Source: Phenylobacterium sp. CCH9-H3
GTDB taxonomy: Bacteria; Pseudomonadota; Alphaproteobacteria; Caulobacterales; Caulobacteraceae
NCBI RefSeq assembly: GCF_001557235.1
Contig: NZ_LSJI01000065.1
Coordinates: forward strand, 1 to 8,358
Length of the DNA stretch: 8,358 bases
Direction: 5' to 3'
Shown one piece after another: positions 1 through 6,004 of the stretch. Position numbers and translations under genes: made by a program. Under the pieces are notes generated by a model. It did no database searches. It was not told where the DNA came from and saw only the letters and a list, made by a program, of their open reading frames with translations. The first letter of the stretch is position 1, and every line of letters begins with the position of its first letter.

Positions 1-55
1 GGAATAGGCGCCCGCCATCGCGTGGAATGAGCGCCCACGATCACTGGAATGCGCA
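1..55. mobile_element. IS21-type insertion sequence end (terminal repeat cluster), left part outside window
   Basis: GGAAT occurs at 1, 24 and 46, each starting a related unit: GGAAT, 1-2 variable bases, then GCGCCC and a [CG]ATC core. The unit length is 22-23 bp and the last copy ends GGAATGCGCA at 55. IS21-family elements carry several imperfect copies of such a repeat at their ends and finish in CA, so this would be the outer edge of an element lying to the left. No transposase gene is visible, so the assignment is inferred from repeat style only. Confidence 0.5.
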
Positions 56-143
56 GTCCAGACATGGCGCGAAGTCGACGTCGTTGCAGTGACAGGGGAG
101 CCGGCAAGGGCTTAGCTTCCAGGGGGTAGAGCGAGGGCCGACC

Positions 144-1364
144 GTGATGCGAGAGCTAGGAGGGCGCTATACGCGCCGTGCTGCGCTGGCCGCTGTCGGA
201 CTGACGCCTGCCGCATCGTCGCTGGCGTCCGCGCCATCGGCGCCACCATCGGCAGAGTATGGCTTCGCCCCGGGTCTCACCTACCTGAACACCGCCTCTC
301 TGGGGCCGACGCCGCGCAGCATCCGCGACGTCATGGACCGGGCCTGGACGGACCTCGAAACCAACCCGGTCCGGATGGCCTATGGCCAAGGCGGCGTGGT
401 GGGCGAGACCGACGTGGCGCGCGGCCGGATCGCCGACTTGCTGGGGTGTGCGGCCGACGAGCTATTGCTGACGCGAAGCACCACCGACGCGATGAACATC
501 CTGGCGGCCGGGACGCGACTTTCCGAGGGCGACCGCGTCCTCACGACCGACCAGGAGCACGAGGGCGGGACCTATTGCTGGACTTCGCTGGCGCGGCGCA
601 GAGGCATCGCCGTGGATGTGATCCCGATCGCGCCTGAAGACCACGAGGCGGCAGCCATCGTGCCCCGCTTCGCCGCTCGCCTGCGACCCACCACACGGGT
701 GATCAGCGTGAGCCACGTCATCTCGGCGACGGGCCATCGGATGCCGGTGGAGCAGATCGCCGCCCTGGCGAGGTCCAGAGGCGTCTCCTGCGTGGTCGAT
801 GGCGCCCAGGCCTGGGGCCAGATTCCGGTCGATGTGAAAGCCATCGGCTGTCACGCGTACGCCACCACCGGGCACAAGTGGATGATGGGGCCGAAGGGCT
901 GCGGGGTGCTCTACCTGAGCCCCGATGCCCGGGAAACATTCCAGCCTGTCCAACTGGAGGACGGCCACCGGTTTGTGTCCAACGCGACGGGCGTGGGCTG
1001 CCTGCCGCTCGCCATCGGCCTCGGTGCAGCCGCCGAGGCGATGAGCAGGCGCGGGATCGCGGAGGTGGCCGCGCACAACATGACGTTGCGCGATCGGGCC
1101 TACGAGGGGCTGGCCAGCATCCCTGGACTGACGTTGGCGAGCGCGCCGCCCGGCCATGCGATGGGCACCGCCCTGGTCGCGGCGCGCCTGCCGGACTCCA
1201 TGGATTCGAACCTGTTCCGCCAGGCCATGCACGACCGACACCGCGTCGTCGTGAAGATGGCGGAGAAGCGCTGGTTCAACGGCTTCCGGCTCTCTCCGCA
1301 TCTGTTCAACACCGAAGCGGATGTCGATCGCGCGCTGGCGGCGATCCGAATGGAGCTGAGTTGA
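144..1364 (+). CDS. Class V aminotransferase-fold PLP enzyme with Tat-like leader
   Basis: This 406-residue protein belongs to the class V aminotransferase family (cysteine desulfurase / isopenicillin N epimerase-like, fold type I). The visible landmarks are in family order. LNTASLGPTP lies near 48-57, TRSTTDAMN near 110-118 binds the PLP phosphate, and His139 in DQEHEGG stacks on the cofactor. Asp219 in VVDGAQ pairs with the pyridine nitrogen, Lys245 in TTGHKWMMGPKG forms the Schiff base, and Arg382 in FRLSPH probably binds the substrate carboxylate. Residues 9-30 (YTRRAALAAVGL, then an Ala-rich stretch) look like a twin-arginine leader, so the enzyme may act in the periplasm. GTG at 144 and ATG at 147 are both possible starts; an AGGG at 134-137 slightly favours the GTG. 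Substrate cannot be told from sequence. It stands alone, converging on arsC, downstream of a putative IS end. Confidence 0.9.
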   Translation: MMRELGGRYTRRAALAAVGLTPAASSLASAPSAPPSAEYGFAPGLTYLNTASLGPTPRSIRDVMDRAWTDLETNPVRMAYGQGGVVGETDVARGRIADLLGCAADELLLTRSTTDAMNILAAGTRLSEGDRVLTTDQEHEGGTYCWTSLARRRGIAVDVIPIAPEDHEAAAIVPRFAARLRPTTRVISVSHVISATGHRMPVEQIAALARSRGVSCVVDGAQAWGQIPVDVKAIGCHAYATTGHKWMMGPKGCGVLYLSPDARETFQPVQLEDGHRFVSNATGVGCLPLAIGLGAAAEAMSRRGIAEVAAHNMTLRDRAYEGLASIPGLTLASAPPGHAMGTALVAARLPDSMDSNLFRQAMHDRHRVVVKMAEKRWFNGFRLSPHLFNTEADVDRALAAIRMELS

Positions 1365-1514
1365 AGCTCGCCGCTGCGAACGTCCCCTTCTCCCTCAGGT
1401 CCCAAAGTCAGCTCCTGGCGCAACCTAGACGTCACCATCGATCTCCCTTGCGTAGCCCGAAACCGGATCGCCACGAACTGGGAAGCACTCGAGAGGTAGG
1501 CCTTCGGCTGGACC

Positions 1515-1925
1515 TCAGAGCCGAACGATCTCGCCGTCCTTCTTGGTGAAGCTCCCCGGTTTGCGTTCGAGGAGGTCGAGTACCGCCTCCGAGGGGCGGG
1601 TGAGCTTCACGCCCTTCGGCGTCACCACGATCGGCCGATTCACCAGGATCGGGTGCGCCACCATCGCGTCGCGGAGCGTATCGTCGCTCACGTCGTCGGA
1701 CAGCAGCTCCAACTCCGCCGCCGGCGTGCCCTTCTCCCGGAGGATATCGCGGGGCCGCGCCGCCATCCGCGCCAGCAGATCCTCGAGCTGCGGCCGCGTC
1801 CAGCCGGTCTTGAGGTACTCGACAACCTTCGGCTGGTAGCCCGCGGCCTGAACTATGGCGACAGTGTTGCGGGACGTACCGCAGGCCGGGTTGTGGAAGA
1901 TGGTGATGGGGAAATCGTCACTCAT
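1515..1925 (-). CDS. arsC: Arsenate reductase, glutaredoxin-dependent (ArsC)
   Basis: This 136-residue protein is a thioredoxin-fold ArsC. It reduces arsenate to arsenite in the cytoplasm using glutathione and glutaredoxin. The active-site loop HNPACGTSRNT carries Cys15. Arg63 (ILREKG), Arg97 (LVNRPIV) and Arg110 (KLTRPSE) match, with a constant offset of 3, the three oxyanion-binding arginines (60, 94, 107) and Cys12 known in E. coli plasmid ArsC. All key residues are therefore present and the length is normal. The ATG at 1925 overlaps the stop of the upstream aquaporin fragment as ATGA, a sign of former translational coupling in an aqpS-arsC operon like that of rhizobia. A reading frame stays open to 2417 upstream, but that part is the aquaporin read out of frame. 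With the operon front missing, how the gene is now transcribed is unclear. Confidence 0.95.
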   Translation of the reverse strand: MSDDFPITIFHNPACGTSRNTVAIVQAAGYQPKVVEYLKTGWTRPQLEDLLARMAARPRDILREKGTPAAELELLSDDVSDDTLRDAMVAHPILVNRPIVVTPKGVKLTRPSEAVLDLLERKPGSFTKKDGEIVRL

Positions 1926-2112
1926 GACGCCGTCCGTTCCTTGAGAAGCCAGCCGAAAACCAGCCAGCCGACAGTTGCCCCGACCAGCTGGGCGAGGATA
2001 AAGCCCGGCGCCGATGTGGGCGCGATCCCTGCGAAGGGGTCGCTGAGCGCCCGGGCTACGGTGACGGTGGGGTTGGCGAATGAGGTCGAGGCGGTGAACC
2101 AGTAGGCGGACC
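1922..2112 (-). pseudogene. aqpS: C-terminal fragment of arsenic-operon aquaglyceroporin (AqpS type)
   Basis: About 60 residues match the C-terminal part of MIP-family channels. AYWFTASTSFANPTVTVARA contains the second asparagine-proline-x motif (NPT). It is followed by a DPFAGIAPTSAPGFI segment and a final hydrophobic helix (LAQLVGATVGWLVFGWLL). Arsenic operons of alphaproteobacteria use such channels to release arsenite made by ArsC, which fits the ATGA overlap with arsC. The first five transmembrane segments and the first NPA motif are absent. Upstream of about 2112 the frame stays open to 2290, but the residues there (Ser/Arg/Pro-rich, no membrane helix) are the complement of an unrelated plus-strand frame. 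The piece cannot form a channel. It may have been cut by deletion or recombination; the exact junction is uncertain by several codons. Confidence 0.82.
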
Positions 2113-2426
2113 CCCGGTCGCGCCCGTTCACGATGAGGTTCACGCCGGGCCATGCAGAAACCTGGGTCGAGGGGGCGGTCGTGCTGCACAATCCCAACGC
2201 CATCCGCCCGCTGGATCCCGGGCTTCTGGTCGGGGCCACCCACGAATTCCTGCAGCCGGACGGGACGATCATGTCGCTGCTGCCGAACAACCCGCCCTAC
2301 GCGTCCCACACCATCATCTGGGTCGCCGAGGAAGGGTCGACCGCGGCGGGGACCCCTCCGCAGGAATGGCGCTCGACGCGGCCATGCGGATCTAGAGCCG
2401 GCGTTCAAACCGGACACGCTCGGTAG
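2106..2426 (+). pseudogene. Truncated reading frame of unknown function abutting the aquaporin fragment
   Basis: This frame is open from just after a TAG at 2103 to a TAG at 2424; the first ATG is at 2133 and has no evident ribosome binding site. From 2106 to about 2385 third positions are mostly G or C. The translation is protein-like, including residues 19-31 (AVVLHNPNAIRPL from the ATG), GATHEFLQPDG and NNPPYASHTIIW. I do not recognise the family. The left end coincides with the point where aquaporin coding stops on the other strand, so the 5' part of this gene was probably lost in the same rearrangement. The last dozen residues (Arg/Cys/Gly-rich) overlap the 3' end of the DUF7662 gene and may be read-through past the true end. 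It could instead be an intact short gene starting at 2133. Confidence 0.5.
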
Positions 2427-2640
2427 CGGGCGTTGCCACCGCCCGATAGCCGGCGCGCAGCCAGGCCTTGCACTGCACGTGCCGCGTGTCGGCGGCCGGT
2501 TCGTTGGCCCACCATTCGGAGCGTCGACAGCTCTTGGGCAGCAGGTCGCCGAGCACGCGTTCGATGTCGCGGAAGCTCATCTCATAGGTCGCCGTGCTCT
2601 GGCGCCGCAGGTGGTGCTCCAGCGGGTCGTATTTCCCCAT
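2392..2640 (-). CDS. DUF7662-like small protein
   Basis: This is an 82-residue protein. It begins MGKYDPLEHHLRRQ, continues with a MSFRDIERVLGDLLP segment, then WWANE, HVQCKAWLRAGYRA and ends ERVRFERRL. I recognise this pattern (MGKYDPL start, acidic FxxIExxLG helix, SxRxxxWWxNxxxHxQxxAW) as the DUF7662 family. These are small proteins of unknown function scattered in accessory DNA; the Arg/Trp-rich signature hints at nucleic-acid binding, but that is inference. The ATG at 2640 is chosen over one at 2667 because the family starts there and GAGGAA sits 5 bases upstream on the minus strand. Its 3' end overlaps the convergent unknown frame by about 35 bp. Confidence 0.8.
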   Translation of the reverse strand: MGKYDPLEHHLRRQSTATYEMSFRDIERVLGDLLPKSCRRSEWWANEPAADTRHVQCKAWLRAGYRAVATPATERVRFERRL

Positions 2641-2767
2641 GGATTCCTCGAATGGCGAGCGGACCATCTTGCAGGCGGCGCGCTAGTCGGCAACGCTTGT
2701 GTCTGCGCCCGAACGGCCAGACCGGGGCTCCATGGCCCGCCCCCGAACCCCGATACGTGAGTCTCCG

Positions 2768-3013
2768 ATGACCGGCAGCCGAGACCAGGCCCTCGCCGAC
2801 GCCCGCAAACTCCTGCGAGGGTTTGGCGCCGCACCCGACGCCCGGCGGCGCGCGCAGGCGGTGCTGTCCGCCCTGCGCCAGGCCGACGACTGGAACGCCG
2901 CTGGGCGCGGGCAGATCAAGGCGGCGGACACATGGCTTCGCGGTAGCCCCTCGGTGACCGCCCTGGAGCCGCAACTCCGCGCCTTGCTGGCCGCCCTGGC
3001 GAAAACCTCATGA
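2768..3013 (+). CDS. Small helical hypothetical protein
   Basis: This 81-residue protein starts MTGSRDQALADARKLL. It is rich in Ala, Leu and Arg and looks all-helical: two or three amphipathic helices (residues 4-20, 27-44, 64-79) with a short DDWNAAGRG link. It has no membrane segment, signal peptide or catalytic motif, and I do not recognise the family. Codon use matches its neighbours. The frame is open back to 2699, but the upstream part (MSAPERPDRGS..) is compositionally less convincing, so the ATG at 2768 is preferred, without a strong ribosome binding site. Its TGA overlaps an ATG as ATGA (3010-3013), coupling it to the decayed gene that follows. The pair was probably a two-gene operon. 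Confidence 0.55.
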   Translation: MTGSRDQALADARKLLRGFGAAPDARRRAQAVLSALRQADDWNAAGRGQIKAADTWLRGSPSVTALEPQLRALLAALAKTS

Positions 3014-3534
3014 CCGACACTCTGCGGCCCGCATGCGGGACCGTGCACGATGCCCGCACGGGGTCCGGTGCGGATCGCCTGCGTTTGGCATTTTCACCGT
3101 TTTGCTCGGCCTGGCCGAGGAAGGCCTGGCGCGTGTCCGCCTCACGCCAGACGACCGCTTCACGGTGCTGTCCACCTTCATCTTGCTGAACAGCGTGCGG
3201 GATTGGGTGAAGACGGAACGCGGGCTCAAGACCTATTGGCCGAGAATTCCTTATGGCGAGGCCGTCCGCGAGGTCGCCAACGGCGCTAAACACCTCGTGC
3301 TCGACACGCAGCCATCCCGACCTGCATGTGGAAGGCCTCAGTCCCGAGGACGATATCGACACCATCGACTAGGACGAATTCGGCAGCCAGGTCCCGATGA
3401 TCACACTCTGTGTGCGGCGCTGGCAGGACGAGCCGCTGCGGTGGCGCAGCGCCATGTGGGTCCTTGAAGAGGCCCTGGATGGTTGGCGTCGGGAGCTGGG
3501 CCTGCCGGACCTGAACTACGCGGCCCATCATTGA
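3010..3534 (+). pseudogene. Decayed hypothetical gene: two frameshifts and an in-frame TAG
   Basis: Protein-like translation continues across this segment only if the frame changes twice. The first frame starts at the ATGA-coupled ATG 3010 (MTDTLRPACGTVHDA). Between about 3085 and 3110 it must lose one base to reach the frame carrying LAEEGLARVRLTPDDRF, LNSVRDWVKTERGLKTYW and VREVANGAKHLVLD. Near 3306-3310 one extra base returns to the original frame, with HPDLHVEGLSPEDDIDTID. That run is broken by TAG at 3370, then continues DEFGSQVPMITLCVRRW to ELGLPDLNYAAHH and TGA at 3532. Third positions stay GC-rich in each piece. The ancestral product would be about 174 residues, soluble, function unknown. 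Sequencing errors could explain the frameshifts, but three independent lesions favour real decay. Confidence 0.7.
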
Positions 3535-3647
3535 GTCAGGTGGCGGCGTCTCATCGATCGCGCCGCTGTGGACGGCGACACCTCCTTGGTCGTTCTCGGC
3601 TTTGCATCGTCAAAGGGGCCCGCGTGAGTTGAGTTCGGCTAGACTTA

Positions 3648-3661
3648 GCGAATCAATTCGC
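3648..3661. repeat. Short inverted repeat upstream of the MNT-HEPN gene
   Basis: GCGAAT-CA-ATTCGC is a perfect 6-bp inverted repeat centred 24 bp before the ATG at 3679. It overlaps a weak -10-like ATCAAT (3652-3657), which lies 17 bp after TTGAGT (3629-3634). It could be an operator or chance; support is only the symmetry and position. Confidence 0.3.
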
Positions 3662-3678
3662 GCCACCTCGCTCCAGGC

Positions 3679-4593
3679 ATGAAGACCACGCTCGATCATC
3701 TTCCCGAAGGTAAGCGCCGCGAGCTCCAGTGGGTGCTCGAGGTGCTGTTCCGCGAATTCGAGGAAGCCACGAAGCGCAAGGCGTCGCGGCGCGGACAGGG
3801 CCGGATCCTCAAAGTGATCCTGTTCGGCAGCTACGCCCGCGGCGACTGGGTCGATGACCCGGTCGGCGGCTACAAGTCTGACTATGACCTGCTGATCGTC
3901 GTGAACCACGACAATTTCACCGAGGTGACCGAATACTGGATGGACGCCGAGGCCCATCTTGAGCAGGCCTTCGACATCGCCCACATCCTGTCGGCGCCGG
4001 CGCATTTCATCGTGCACTCGCTCTCCGACGTGAACCGCCAACTTGCCCTCGGCCGACCGTTCTTCACCGGGACCGTTGAGGAAGGGGTGATGCTCTACGA
4101 GGCGGCAGACCATCCCCTCTCGCGGCCGAAAAAGCTATCGGTCGCCGAGGCCTTTCGCGAAGCAGAAACTAACTTCTCCAAGTGGCTTCCCATGGCCCAC
4201 CGTTCCCTAGCGACTGCCCAATTCCAAATTGGGCAGGGGGATGGTTGGCAGAATGACGCCGCGTTCTCGTTGCACCAAACGGCTGAGCGCCTTTACCACT
4301 GCGTCCTTCTCACTCAGACCCTCTTCTCCACCAAGTCGCACAACCTGAACTTCCTGCGTGGCCAGGCGGAGCGCGTCGCGCCCGAACTGATCCCGACCTG
4401 GCCGCGCGCCAATCGGTTCGAGAAGCGATGCTGGGAGCTCTTGAGGCGCGCCTATGTCGAGGCCCGTTTCTCAGACCAGTACGAGATCACGGCCGAGCAG
4501 CTGGCGTGGCTGGTGGAGCGGGTGGCCGACCTGCAGCAGCGGGTCGAGGCGAGCTGTCTCGCCTATCTAGCCACGATCGCGCCGAAGGCCTGA
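3679..4593 (+). CDS. Nucleotidyltransferase-HEPN fusion protein
   Basis: This 304-residue protein has two domains. Residues 35-140 are a minimal nucleotidyltransferase: GSYARGDW at 50-57, then SDYDLLIV with Asp68 and Asp70 as metal ligands, and a possible third acidic residue, Asp99, in FDIAHI. Residues 155-292 are a HEPN helical bundle, recognisable from FSLHQTAERLYHCVLL, KSHNLNFLRG and ELLRRAYVEARFS. In two-gene MNT-HEPN systems the HEPN protein is an RNase toxin and the MNT protein AMPylates it. Here both parts are one chain, the full-length form common in alphaproteobacteria. No R-x4-6-H motif is present in the HEPN half, so RNase activity is doubtful; a nucleotidyl-transfer or regulatory role is more likely. 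The ATG at 3679 is the first plausible start, with a weak ribosome binding site. It stands alone between a decayed gene and a convergent toxin-antitoxin operon. Confidence 0.88.
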   Translation: MKTTLDHLPEGKRRELQWVLEVLFREFEEATKRKASRRGQGRILKVILFGSYARGDWVDDPVGGYKSDYDLLIVVNHDNFTEVTEYWMDAEAHLEQAFDIAHILSAPAHFIVHSLSDVNRQLALGRPFFTGTVEEGVMLYEAADHPLSRPKKLSVAEAFREAETNFSKWLPMAHRSLATAQFQIGQGDGWQNDAAFSLHQTAERLYHCVLLTQTLFSTKSHNLNFLRGQAERVAPELIPTWPRANRFEKRCWELLRRAYVEARFSDQYEITAEQLAWLVERVADLQQRVEASCLAYLATIAPKA

Positions 4594-4721
4594 GATCGGG
4601 CGATGACCATGGAAATCGTGGAGGCTTCGATCTAGGCGCCTCTGCCTCGCTCGGTTGCTGAGGACCGCCCTAACGTCGGGGTGTAGCCGTCTTTTCGTAT
4701 GTCCGCGGCGGAGGTCACCGG

Positions 4722-4762
4722 GGCGGCTCGAGTTCCATCGACCTGTCGCGAGGTGAGCCGCC
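4722..4762. repeat. Inverted repeat between convergent genes
   Basis: GGCGGCTC at 4722-4729 pairs perfectly with GAGCCGCC at 4755-4762 across a 25-base loop, in the gap between the MNT-HEPN gene and the convergent toxin gene. It could act as a bidirectional transcription stop, but there is no T-tract on either strand and the loop is long. Confidence 0.3.
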
Positions 4763-4778
4763 GAAGGCCCGGCCTAGG

Positions 4779-5321
4779 TCAGCGCAGGAGGTCTCGGACG
4801 GTGGCGAGAGGCAGGAACAGGCGCAGGGGCTGAGTGGGCAGGGGCGCAAACCCATAGCCGGTGTAGAGCCTGAGCCTTCGTTGCACGAGGGCGGCGTCGC
4901 CGCAGTCGAGAACATCGAGCATGACGACGGCGATGCCGACGTCGTCAGCCGCCCGCGCGATCCGGGTCAGGGCGTCCACCAGAAGATCGCCGCCATAACC
5001 CTGGCCGGCGAAGCGTGTGTCGACACCGATCATGGAAATGTAGGCGGCAGGGATCTGACCGTGACGGGGCCGGGTGCGCGCGAACCGGGCCGGGAGGTCG
5101 CTGTACTCGAGCGCGTGAGCGTTGAGGGCGTAGAAGCCGATCAGCTCACCGGCCGGTGCGACCATCACGAAGACCCGGAGGTTGTCGGCCATCGCGAGTT
5201 TGTTGGCGGTCTTTCGGAAGAAGTTATCGACCTGCCCCACGCCGCAGGAAAAAGCCGCCCGATCGTGTTTGGCAGGATCGAGCGGCTCGATGATGGGGTG
5301 GTCAGCGCCGGATGCCGTCAC
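4779..5321 (-). CDS. GNAT-family acetyltransferase toxin (TacT-like)
   Basis: This 180-residue protein has the layout of TacT/AtaT-type toxins, which block translation by acetylating the amino group of aminoacyl-tRNA with acetyl-CoA. It opens IIEPLDPAKHDRAAFSCGV and VDNFFRKTANKLA (residues 10-43), typical of this toxin clade. The acetyl-CoA loop is RFAGQGYGG at 103-111, after the ISMIGV strand. LYTGYGF at 152-158 contains Tyr153, at the place of the conserved tyrosine proposed as catalytic in TacT. It ends with a hydrophobic LRLFLPLATV strand. Length is within the family range. The start is GTG at 5321, overlapping the antitoxin stop as GTGA, so the two genes are translationally coupled with the antitoxin first. 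tRNA target cannot be inferred. No broken motif is visible, so the toxin is likely functional. Confidence 0.92.
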   Translation of the reverse strand: MTASGADHPIIEPLDPAKHDRAAFSCGVGQVDNFFRKTANKLAMADNLRVFVMVAPAGELIGFYALNAHALEYSDLPARFARTRPRHGQIPAAYISMIGVDTRFAGQGYGGDLLVDALTRIARAADDVGIAVVMLDVLDCGDAALVQRRLRLYTGYGFAPLPTQPLRLFLPLATVRDLLR

Positions 5322-5626
5322 CGGCTGGCGATCGTCGCCTTGTGACGGCCGAAGGCTGCCCGCAGCTTGTCCGTGGGCGGGGCGGGATTGTCCAGCGCAG
5401 CGAAGAAGGCCGCGTGATCGACCGGCTGGAGCACGGTGCGCTCATGCGCGGCGATCGTCTCGATGGCGGAGTTGTAGGCCGCGTTCATCGTGAAGACGGA
5501 GTCGTCGACGCCCGACAGCGCGGCGGCGCGCTGGATCGCCTCCTTGATCCGAGGCTTGGTGCGGAAGTTCATCCGCTCCGTGCTTCGTTCGTCCACTTCG
5601 CTCACCTGGTCGCGGAATGTGAGCAT
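5318..5626 (-). CDS. DUF1778-family antitoxin (TacA-like, ribbon-helix-helix)
   Basis: This 102-residue protein precedes the GNAT toxin. Residues 17-60 (TERMNFRTKPRIKEAIQRAA, then LSGVDDSVFTMNAAYNSA) form the ribbon-helix-helix DNA-binding domain of DUF1778 antitoxins. The C-terminal part, from RTVLQPVDHAAFFAALDNP (63-81) to TDKLRAAFGRH, matches the segment that wraps and neutralises GNAT toxins in this class. The ATG at 5626 is supported by AGGAGG (5632-5637 on the complement) five bases upstream; an internal ATG at residue 19 would lose the first strand. The stop overlaps the toxin start as GTGA. Together with toxin it is expected to bind the palindrome in its own promoter and repress the operon, as known for TacAT-type systems. 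Confidence 0.92.
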   Translation of the reverse strand: MLTFRDQVSEVDERSTERMNFRTKPRIKEAIQRAAALSGVDDSVFTMNAAYNSAIETIAAHERTVLQPVDHAAFFAALDNPAPPTDKLRAAFGRHKATIASR

Positions 5627-5635
5627 GGCAGCCTC

Positions 5636-5651
5636 CTCAAACTTATTTGAG
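5636..5651 (-). promoter_or_regulatory. Second inverted repeat at the tac-like operon start, overlapping the RBS side
   Basis: CTCAAA-CTTA-TTTGAG is a perfect 6-bp inverted repeat with a 4-base centre. It lies between the predicted -10 box and the AGGAGG ribosome binding site, which overlaps its outer arm, and covers the likely transcription start. It may be a second antitoxin site or a short leader hairpin. Its sequence differs from the larger palindrome next to it. Confidence 0.45.
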
Positions 5652-5652
5652 T

Positions 5653-5681
5653 TTTGTACGCCACAACGGCGTACAAATCAA
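5653..5681 (-). promoter_or_regulatory. Promoter and operator of the TacAT-like operon
   Basis: On the minus strand TTGATT (5676-5681) and TACAAA (5653-5658) form -35 and -10 boxes with a 17-bp spacer. The whole spacer is occupied by a perfect inverted repeat, TTTGTACGCC at 5653-5662 and GGCGTACAAA at 5668-5677, with a 5-base centre (ACAAC). A repressor on this site would exclude RNA polymerase, which is the expected design for ribbon-helix-helix antitoxin autoregulation. The start codon is 27 bases downstream of the -10 box. Confidence 0.78.
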
Positions 5682-5784
5682 GACGTTCCTGCAGCGGCTG
5701 CAATCGGGATGCACCGCCGCGGGGCGACGGGGCAAAGGGACTCTAGGCGGCCGCATCGGCCTGTGACAGTCTTGTGGCCGGTGC

Positions 5785-6004
5785 GGGCGGTGGACCGTCC
5801 GCGCCACCGCGACGGCCGATTCGCCGCCGCTGGGCGCCCGCGCCATACAACGCCGGGCCGGCGCGGGTCGCCGCGCTCGGCCGCGTGCCGTCGATCCCCG
5901 AGACTCGGGCCTACGTCCAGGCCGTGGTCGAGTGCTACCTCGCGCTCAGCGCCGGGCGCGGGGTCCGGCGCGCCAGCGAATGCCGTGCGGCGGTGTCGCC
6001 ATGA
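5785..6004 (+). pseudogene. Remnant of conjugative-element lytic transglycosylase
   Basis: From 5843 the frame reads PYNAGPARVAALGRVPSIPE, then TRAYVQAVVECYLALSAGRG. This is the C-terminal end of an SLT-type lytic transglycosylase of the VirB1/TrbN sort, which opens peptidoglycan for conjugation. The AYNAGP motif is family-typical. Immediately upstream, a residual DGRFAAA appears in a different frame (5811-5831), suggesting a frameshift and substitutions near 5832-5843. The catalytic glutamate domain, which should lie about 60-100 residues earlier, is missing. An open frame can be followed back to a GTG at 5774, but its Pro/Arg-rich start is not family-like. The left limit given is approximate. 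Its TGA overlaps the next gene as ATGA, so the operon order is preserved although this gene is broken. Confidence 0.7.

Noticed and set aside
462..1301. Long minus-strand open frame (279 codons) opposite the aminotransferase
   Set aside because: It is a GC-rich antisense shadow: its translation is Arg/His/Gly-rich with no family features, while the plus strand has all PLP-enzyme motifs.
1515..2417. A 300-residue single protein ending in ArsC
   Set aside because: The first 160 residues are the aquaporin and opposing-gene sequence read out of frame; ArsC starts at the ATG at 1925.
2641..2667. Longer start for the DUF7662-like gene at 2667
   Set aside because: The extra nine residues precede the family-typical MGKYDPL, and a good ribosome binding site lies just before the ATG at 2640.
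4722..4762. Strong intrinsic terminator between convergent genes
   Set aside because: The 8-bp stem has a 25-base loop and no T-run on either strand, so it is listed only as a repeat.
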